The translations under genes were made by a program, and so were the position numbers. A stretch of 64,000 nucleotides of DNA from Halobellus sp. MBLA0158 (GTDB taxonomy: Archaea; Halobacteriota; Halobacteria; Halobacteriales; Haloferacaceae). Under the pieces are notes generated by a model. The model had not been told where the DNA came from. It saw only the letters and a list, made by a program, of their open reading frames with translations, and made no database searches. Location of the stretch: the NCBI RefSeq assembly GCF_041477585.1, contig NZ_JBGNYA010000001.1:558001-622000 (forward strand), in the 5' to 3' direction. Below, piece after piece: positions 59,387 to 64,000 of this stretch. Within the stretch, counting starts at the first letter, position 1; each line of letters opens with the position of its first letter.

Positions 59387-60045
59387 CAGGGATCGACCTC
59401 CCCGACGCAGGCACAGCCCTCGTCGGCGCCCCGCCTCGGCTCCCGCCCTCCGTCACCGCCGAACTCTCGCCCCGCGAGCCGCGCCAGCGCCGCCAGGGCG
59501 CCGTCGAGCGGCAGGGCCTGGGTCGCGACCTCGGGGCGCGCGGCCGCCCACCGCTCGTACTCGTCGCGGGAGACGAACGCCTTGCTGTGCGGACAGACCC
59601 GGCCGTACATCCGCTCGGGAGTCACGGGCCCGCCCGGCGGGCTCGCGTCGCGTTCGACCCCGAACGAGAGCACGGCCCCGTCGGGCGCGTTGACCGCCCC
59701 GTCGGCGTCGTATTCGACGCTCAGCCCGCGGCCCTCCAGCGGCGAGACGGTCCGGACCGTGACGTCGCCGCCGCGTAGCCCGGCGTAGATGAAGGCGTCC
59801 GTGACACACCGGAACGACTGCGACTCGCCGCCGGCGACCGCGCGGTGCGGGGACGCGTCGGTCGTACAGAGGTCCGTGGCGCGCGCCGGGCGGCCCAGGG
59901 CGTCGGCGAAGGTTGCCATCATCCGCCCCCACAGGTCGCCGAAGGTCTCCGGCTCGGCGTCGAAGCCGAAGGCGTCGGCGGCGTGCCGCCGGACCGGCTG
60001 GTCGAGTTCGATGCTCGCGTCGTCGGTCGCTCGCTCGTCGGACAT
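59386..60045 (-). CDS. MerB-like organomercurial lyase family protein
   Basis: 219 residues from the ATG at 60043-60045. The MerB catalytic set is conserved: C80 and D83 in FRCVTDAF (C-x-x-D) and C151 in RVCPHSKAFVS, followed by DEYERW and a LPLDGAL helix. Its C-terminus has an extra CAC pair (C211, C213) that could hold metal. A carbon-mercury lyase or related C-metal/C-S lyase is implied; no MerA, MerP or mercury transporter is nearby, so the natural substrate may differ. It overlaps the methyltransferase by 1 base. Confidence 0.82.
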   Translation of the reverse strand: MSDERATDDASIELDQPVRRHAADAFGFDAEPETFGDLWGRMMATFADALGRPARATDLCTTDASPHRAVAGGESQSFRCVTDAFIYAGLRGGDVTVRTVSPLEGRGLSVEYDADGAVNAPDGAVLSFGVERDASPPGGPVTPERMYGRVCPHSKAFVSRDEYERWAAARPEVATQALPLDGALAALARLAGREFGGDGGREPRRGADEGCACVGEVDP

Positions 60046-60126
60046 CACACTCGAAACGACGGGACGCCGACGGATCGCCCTGGCTCCCACGCACGTGGGG
60101 GGATTTATCCCCCGCTCTCCCGGCCG

Positions 60127-60768
60127 TCACCGGCCGTCAGAGAGCAGCGCCGCGAAGACGTTCCGCTGTGCCCGCTGGAGGTGCTCTCGCACCGTCGAGG
60201 GATCGAGGCCGAGCGCGTCGCCGACCTCCTCGGTCGTCGCGCCGCGGGGGACGTCGAAGTACCCCCGATCGAACGCGGCTCGGAGGACCTCCCGCTGCCG
60301 CGGCGTCGCCGCGTCCAGCGGATCATCGGGCCCCTCGTAGTCCGACATCGCCCGCAGGAGCACGTCCGCGCCGGCGGCCTCGTACTCGCGGACGCGCTCG
60401 CCGATGGCCTCGTGGCTCCCGAGGATGGTCACGTCGAGTCCCTCTTCGGTCGGATCGATCCCGCGCTGGGCGACGTCGGTCTCGTGGTACGGCTCGACCG
60501 CGTCGCCGACGTCCGAGACCGCGACCTTGCAGAGGTACGCCACGCTCCCGCGGTCGTCGATGCGCTCCCACCATTCGACCTCCGAGCGCGCGTCCAGGCG
60601 GTCCTCGGCGACGGCGTCTTCGACCGTGACGACGAGCAGGCAGCCCGATCCGCGACACTGGAGTTCGCTGACCCGCCGGAGTCCCGCGCGTCGGAAGACC
60701 GAGACGAGCGCTCCGATCCCGAGATCGGCCAACTCGGCGTCGGAGAGGTGGATCGTCGCCTCGCGCAT
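60127..60768 (-). CDS. Bat-type HTH transcriptional regulator
   Basis: 213 residues from the ATG at 60766-60768 (MREATIHLSDAELADLG). N-terminal ligand-type domain (1-150) and C-terminal HTH_10 (about 155-213; TPRQREVLRAAFDRGYFDVPRG and EEVGDALGLDPSTVREHLQRAQR). It lies upstream of the MerB-like gene on the same strand (81-base gap) and is likely its regulator. Two cysteines near residues 38-43 (QCRGSGC) might sense a thiophilic metal. Confidence 0.88.
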   Translation of the reverse strand: MREATIHLSDAELADLGIGALVSVFRRAGLRRVSELQCRGSGCLLVVTVEDAVAEDRLDARSEVEWWERIDDRGSVAYLCKVAVSDVGDAVEPYHETDVAQRGIDPTEEGLDVTILGSHEAIGERVREYEAAGADVLLRAMSDYEGPDDPLDAATPRQREVLRAAFDRGYFDVPRGATTEEVGDALGLDPSTVREHLQRAQRNVFAALLSDGR

Positions 60769-60981
60769 ACGGGCTCCTTGCACCCGTTGCCGTCAAAGTT
60801 CTGGCGGGGGCGCGCCCGCCGGTGCGGCGCCCGGTTCGCATTCGAAGTCGTTAAGAGCGCCACGGCGGTAGCGTGACTAACTCGCTGGTCGAACGGGACG
60901 CCAGCGGGCACCCGAGAGATCGGGACGAAATGTGGGCCGGCGTCGAACGCCGCCCGAATCGCAAGCGCCCGTGGTGACACA

Positions 60982-61572
60982 ATGGCACGAAGCTTCTACT
61001 CCCACATCAAGGACGCGTGGAAGCAGCCCGGCGACGGCAAGCTCGCCGAGCTGCAGTGGCAACGAAAGCAGGAGTGGCGCGACCAGGGCGCCATCGTCCG
61101 CGTCGACCGACCGACGCGCCTCGACAAGGCCCGCGAGCTCGGCTACAAGGCCAAGCAGGGCATCGTCGTGGTGCGCGTCTCCGTCCGCAAGGGCGGCGCC
61201 CGCAAGCAGCGCTTCAAGGCCGGCCGCCGGTCGAAGCGCCAGGGCGTAAACCGCATCGGCCGCCGCAAGAGCATCCAGCGCATCGCCGAGGAACGGGCCG
61301 CGCGCAAGCACCCGAACCTCCGGACGCTCGCCTCCTACTGGGTCGGCGAAGACGGCTCCCAGAAGTGGCACGAGGTGATCCTCGTCGATCCCGAGCACCC
61401 CGCGATCGAGAACGACGACGACCTCAACTGGATCTGCAGCGACGACCAGAAGGGCCGGGCGTTCCGCGGCCTCACCAACGCCGGCAAGTCCAACCGCGGC
61501 CTCCGGACTCGCGGCAAGGGCGCCGAGCACACCCGCCCGAGCATCTCCTCGGACCGCCGGCGCGGAAAGTAA
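60982..61572 (+). CDS. rpl15e: Ribosomal protein L15e
   Basis: 196 residues. Basic, with the L15e hallmark blocks ARSFYSHIKDAWKQP at the start, KGGARKQRFKAGRRSKRQG near 65-85 and a GLRTRGKGAEHTRPS C-terminus. Component of the large ribosomal subunit. Oriented away from the HTH gene, with a T-run terminator downstream. Confidence 0.96.
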   Translation: MARSFYSHIKDAWKQPGDGKLAELQWQRKQEWRDQGAIVRVDRPTRLDKARELGYKAKQGIVVVRVSVRKGGARKQRFKAGRRSKRQGVNRIGRRKSIQRIAEERAARKHPNLRTLASYWVGEDGSQKWHEVILVDPEHPAIENDDDLNWICSDDQKGRAFRGLTNAGKSNRGLRTRGKGAEHTRPSISSDRRRGK

Positions 61573-61611
61573 CGGCGCGGCCGTCCCTCGACGCTCCGAT
61601 CGGATTCTCCG

Positions 61612-61618
61612 TTTTTTT
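61612..61618 (+). terminator. T-run terminator of rpl15e
   Basis: Seven consecutive T residues about 40 bases after the stop codon, the usual archaeal terminator. Confidence 0.6.
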
Positions 61619-61730
61619 CGCGCGGACCAACTCCAGAGGTCGCTACTTCGAGCACATAACGACACCTTCGACTCCCCGCTCGCGAGAATCACCCTCATCT
61701 TTTTTCAATACCGACTGACCACCGCGGGGT

Positions 61731-61841
61731 ATGGAACTCGAAGGCGACTCACAGTGTCCGAAGTGCCGATCCGACGACGTCGAGGCCGAGGAGGGCGGCC
61801 TGCGGGTCTGCGGGAACTGCGGGCTCCGCTGGCAGGCCTGA
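61731..61841 (+). CDS. Small CPxCG zinc-finger protein, 36 aa
   Basis: 36 residues (MELEGDSQCPKCRSDDVEAE). CPKC and CGNCG pairs form one zinc ribbon, the whole fold. Haloarchaeal genomes carry many such micro-proteins. A TCAATACC TATA-like element lies about 25 bases upstream, so leaderless. Confidence 0.85.
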   Translation: MELEGDSQCPKCRSDDVEAEEGGLRVCGNCGLRWQA

Positions 61842-61851
61842 CGGCGGGTCC

Positions 61852-61873
61852 GGCCGCGGCCGCACCGTTTTTT
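61852..61873 (+). terminator. Terminator of the small zinc-finger gene
   Basis: GGCCGCGGCC palindrome (61852-61861) followed by six T residues (61868-61873). Confidence 0.6.
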
Positions 61874-61909
61874 CGGAACTGATCCGCCAGCGGCGACTCC
61901 GTCGCCCGG

Positions 61910-62341
61910 TCAGAACGGCGCCTCGGGGCCGTCGGTCGGCCCCTCGTCGGGAGCGGCCGCCGATCCCGTCGACGATGAGCGGTCCTCGGTCGGACCGTCC
62001 CAGGCGTCGAAGCCGCCGCGGAGGCTCGACACGTCCGCGTCGAGGTGGCGGTCCAGCACCGACGCGACCCGCTTGGAACTCTTGCCGACGTAACAGGCGA
62101 CGACGACCTCGTCGGCCCGCGCCCACGCCGCGTCGAGGGCGGCCGTCGAGAGGCGGTTCGGCGGGACGTTCACCGCGCCCGCGATGTGGCCGTCGGCGTA
62201 GGAGGCCGGGTCCCTGATGTCGACGACCGAGACCGCGGGGTCGTCGTCGGCGTGAGCGTCTACATCCGAGTCGCCGTCGCCGCCCCCGTCGACGTCGTCG
62301 AGTCGCGCACGCAGCGCCGCGGGCGTGATCTCGTCTACCAT
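61910..62341 (-). CDS. Rhodanese-domain protein
   Basis: 143 residues. Rhodanese fold with VVDIRDP near 39-45, GHIAGAVNVP near 51 and catalytic loop CYVGKSSK with C83. An acidic insertion (residues 18-34) and a Ser/Asp-rich C-terminal tail are halophile features. Sulfurtransferase or thiosulfate-binding role. Upstream of it on the same strand, with a 59-base gap, is the PIN-like gene. Confidence 0.87.
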   Translation of the reverse strand: MVDEITPAALRARLDDVDGGGDGDSDVDAHADDDPAVSVVDIRDPASYADGHIAGAVNVPPNRLSTAALDAAWARADEVVVACYVGKSSKRVASVLDRHLDADVSSLRGGFDAWDGPTEDRSSSTGSAAAPDEGPTDGPEAPF

Positions 62342-62400
62342 CTCGCCTCACTCTACGGCCCGCCGCGGAAACACGCTTCGGTCCCGCCTCGGGGTCGACC

Positions 62401-63012
62401 TCACTCGCGCGGGTCCCGATCCGGGCCGGGGTACTCGCCGCCCGCGACCTCCCCGTAGAGGCCCTCGGGATCGAACAGCGTCGCGAACGCCCGCGGGTGG
62501 CGGGCGCTCACCGACAGGCGGCCGCCGAGCGTCGCGCTCGCCTGCGTCGAGAGGAGCCGCTCGTCGAGGGACAGCAGGTGCATCGCGCCGCCGCGGTACG
62601 CCGAGGCCAGCGCCGGGTGGTCGCCGAGGGGCTGGGAGACGGGCTCGCGCCACGCGTCGACCCGCTCGCGCCAGTCCGCCGCGAGGGCGTCGTCGGCGAG
62701 GTCGGCCACGACCGCCGCGGCGTCGTCCACGAGCGGGTCGCTCGCGACGAGGGCCGTCCAGGAGTGGGCCCGGAGGTGATCGAGCGCGCGCCGGGCGTCG
62801 CCGTCGACCAGGAGGTCGGCCGCGAGGACGTCGGCGTCGGCGACGACGCGCGCCGGCCCGGACTCCGCCGGCGGCGACACGTCGCCGTCGCTCCCGGTCG
62901 CGTCGCTACCGTCCCGCTCCCGATCGCGGACCCGTTCGAGCGCCCGGCCGATCGCCGCCTCGTCGACGTCGGCCTCGGCCGCCCGGTCGAAGAGCGCGCC
63001 CCACGATTCCAT
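62401..63012 (-). CDS. PIN-like domain protein
   Basis: 203 residues. VVADADVLAADLLV near 56-69 and LLSLDERLLS near 146-155 resemble the first and last acidic strands of PIN nuclease folds, but the set of four acidic residues is not certain. The N-terminal 50 residues are acidic linker. Haloarchaea-restricted family; function unknown, a nuclease being one possibility. Confidence 0.65.
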   Translation of the reverse strand: MESWGALFDRAAEADVDEAAIGRALERVRDRERDGSDATGSDGDVSPPAESGPARVVADADVLAADLLVDGDARRALDHLRAHSWTALVASDPLVDDAAAVVADLADDALAADWRERVDAWREPVSQPLGDHPALASAYRGGAMHLLSLDERLLSTQASATLGGRLSVSARHPRAFATLFDPEGLYGEVAGGEYPGPDRDPRE

Positions 63013-63510
63013 ACGTCGGATTCGAAGACGGTCACAAGAAGGCTACCGGTTTCGCCGGCCGCGGGACCGTCGTCTGCCGCGCTTCGGCCTCCGTTGTCCC
63101 CCAATCCCGGTGACGCCCTTCCGGCCGCGACCGGCCGGGTCCACGGACGGTTGTCGGGCGCTCTGGGTGGGTCGCTGCCAGAAGTGAAATAAAATTTACC
63201 TGTGAGCGAAAATGAACGACTGGCGCCGCGTCGGTTCACTCAGATGCGGATGAATCAGCGGATCTTCGGTCCGTCCCGTCGATCGACGGGATCGGCGCCT
63301 ATTAAGTAATAATTCTTACAATACTTATATGCTCCGTGGGGAATTTACATTCGGTGAGATGAATCCAGGGGTGGGCTACTCTTCGAGACCGTGTCGGGGG
63401 GCGCGGTCTCGATTCGGATACAGAACTCTCGTCTCTCACGGTCCCGACACTCGCATTTCGGGCCCGTATCGATCGTCACCTTCGACTCGCGTTCACCTGC
63501 TCGATAGCTT
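63013..63510. other. Intergenic region upstream of the 7TM sensor
   Basis: 498 bases with no supported gene. It holds AT-rich islands (near 63186-63215 and 63300-63355), a strong TATA-like ACTTATATG (63323-63331) pointing right, and the 18-bp palindrome listed separately. Confidence 0.7.
63274..63291. promoter_or_regulatory. 18-bp perfect palindrome
   Basis: TCCCGTCGATCGACGGGA, 40 bases upstream of the TATA-like ACTTATATG (63323). Position fits an activator or repressor site for the 7TM sensor gene. Confidence 0.45.
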
Positions 63511-64000
63511 ATGGCCGAGTGGCTGACGCCGACGGTCGCCATCGCGCTCATGTACCTGGGGGCGGTGCCCTCGGTGGCGATCATCTACGTCCTCTACGAG
63601 CACCGGCACAACCCCGGCGTCCCGTGGTTTCTGGCACTGATGGGGATCACCACGGTCTGGGCGGTGCTCTTCGCCACGTTCACGCTCGTCAGGTCGCCCG
63701 CGATCACGCTCGCCCTGGCGAACCTCTTCTGGGCGGCCGTTCCCTCCACGGCGGTCGCGATGTTCCTCCTGGCGTACGAGTACGTCTTTCGGACGGTCGC
63801 CTCCCGTCGGCTGATCTCGGCGCTCTTCGCGCCGGTCGCCGTGCTGTTTCTGCTGTCGTGGAGCAATCCCGGAAACCTCGTGTTCACGTCCGCGTACGGC
63901 ATCGGCCCGGACGGATTCCTCTACGTCCCGCCGCTCGGCGGGCCGGTCAAGATCCTGGTGACGAAGGTCTACGGCTACCTCCTGGCGTCGTTCGCGGCGG
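63511..64000 (+). CDS. Histidine kinase-type 7TM sensor, N-terminal part
   Basis: The frame is open from the ATG at 63511 (MAEWLTPTVAIALMYLGAVP) to the window end, 163 residues. Four to five membrane helices are visible (about 5-26, 33-54, 60-82, 90-112, 140-160) in the spacing of the histidine kinase N-terminal 7TM module; the rest, presumably PAS and kinase domains, lies outside. Signal unknown. The promoter TATA (63323) would give a leader of about 160 bases, so a closer promoter may exist. Confidence 0.75.
   Translation, partial: MAEWLTPTVAIALMYLGAVPSVAIIYVLYEHRHNPGVPWFLALMGITTVWAVLFATFTLVRSPAITLALANLFWAAVPSTAVAMFLLAYEYVFRTVASRRLISALFAPVAVLFLLSWSNPGNLVFTSAYGIGPDGFLYVPPLGGPVKILVTKVYGYLLASFAA

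Noticed and set aside
63329-63526. 65-residue frame just after the strong TATA box
   Set aside because: Overlaps the 7TM sensor start, no conserved features, and the downstream frame is clearly membrane-protein-like.

Overview
The window is chromosomal DNA from a halophilic archaeon (class Halobacteria). It is very GC-rich, its predicted proteins are acidic, many genes look leaderless (a TATA-like element about 26 bases before the start codon), and it carries haloarchaeal hallmarks: HalX response regulator, Tat-exported surface proteins, Bat-type HTH regulator, small CPxCG zinc-finger proteins, Sec61-beta, L15e, L40e and RLI/ABCE1. No rRNA operon, CRISPR array, intact insertion sequence or provirus was seen. 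The genus cannot be fixed from the sequence alone.

Layout. 1-5000: end of a PhoU-family gene, agmatinase-like ureohydrolase, beta-CASP nuclease, secreted matrixin-like lipoprotein. 5141-5530 (minus): RNase P RNA, with its own promoter. 5700-16400: metabolism and salvage (AMMECR1 protein, phosphatase, nicotinate phosphoribosyltransferase, nicotinamidase, lipoate-ligase family protein, dihydroorotase, nitrilase, CoA-disulfide-reductase-like enzyme), with an Hvo_1808-type surface protein and an M23-like protein. 16500-16850: tRNA-Lys(UUU) with duplicated 3' fragments downstream. 17000-25000: PAS histidine kinase, small conserved genes, siroheme nitrite/sulfite reductase, SLC13 transporter. 25194-30219: copper homeostasis block (DUF4396 protein, SHOCT membrane protein, CopZ, Lrp-TRASH regulator, CopA) sharing a semi-palindrome about 70-80 bases upstream of three genes. 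30298-36067: acyltransferase, histidine kinase, tRNA-Gly(CCC), HalX regulator, two haloarchaea-type proteins of unknown role. 36194-43554: a surface-structure island. 43645-49827: pantothenate/CoA and NAD genes, a degenerate M24 protein and a UvrD-type helicase. 49915-64000: peptidases, PLP synthase glutaminase, Sec61-beta, thioredoxin, L40e, RLI, a MerB-like/methyltransferase/HTH operon, L15e, rhodanese and the start of a 7TM sensor.

The most distinctive region is 36194-43554. A SipW-like signal peptidase and a DUF5305 protein sit beside a single-domain response regulator, three consecutive small exported proteins (two or three with the GAF/GSF processing-site motif of the DUF1102/TasA-like group), an HTH-membrane protein, and a 522-residue protein that joins the same N-terminal domain to a regular 43-residue repeat array predicted to be a beta-solenoid. 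By analogy with SipW/TasA systems I infer a secreted fibre or matrix system with its own processing enzyme and regulators. The middle genes are strikingly AT-rich for this genome, which suggests recent acquisition or diversification.

Other points worth attention are the shared copper operator candidate, an M24 peptidase that has lost four of five metal ligands, the MerB-like gene overlapping a methyltransferase, an 80-base palindromic element with a related half-site 4 kb away, duplicated tRNA ends, and frequent use of unusual synonymous codons that prevents the tetranucleotide CATG.
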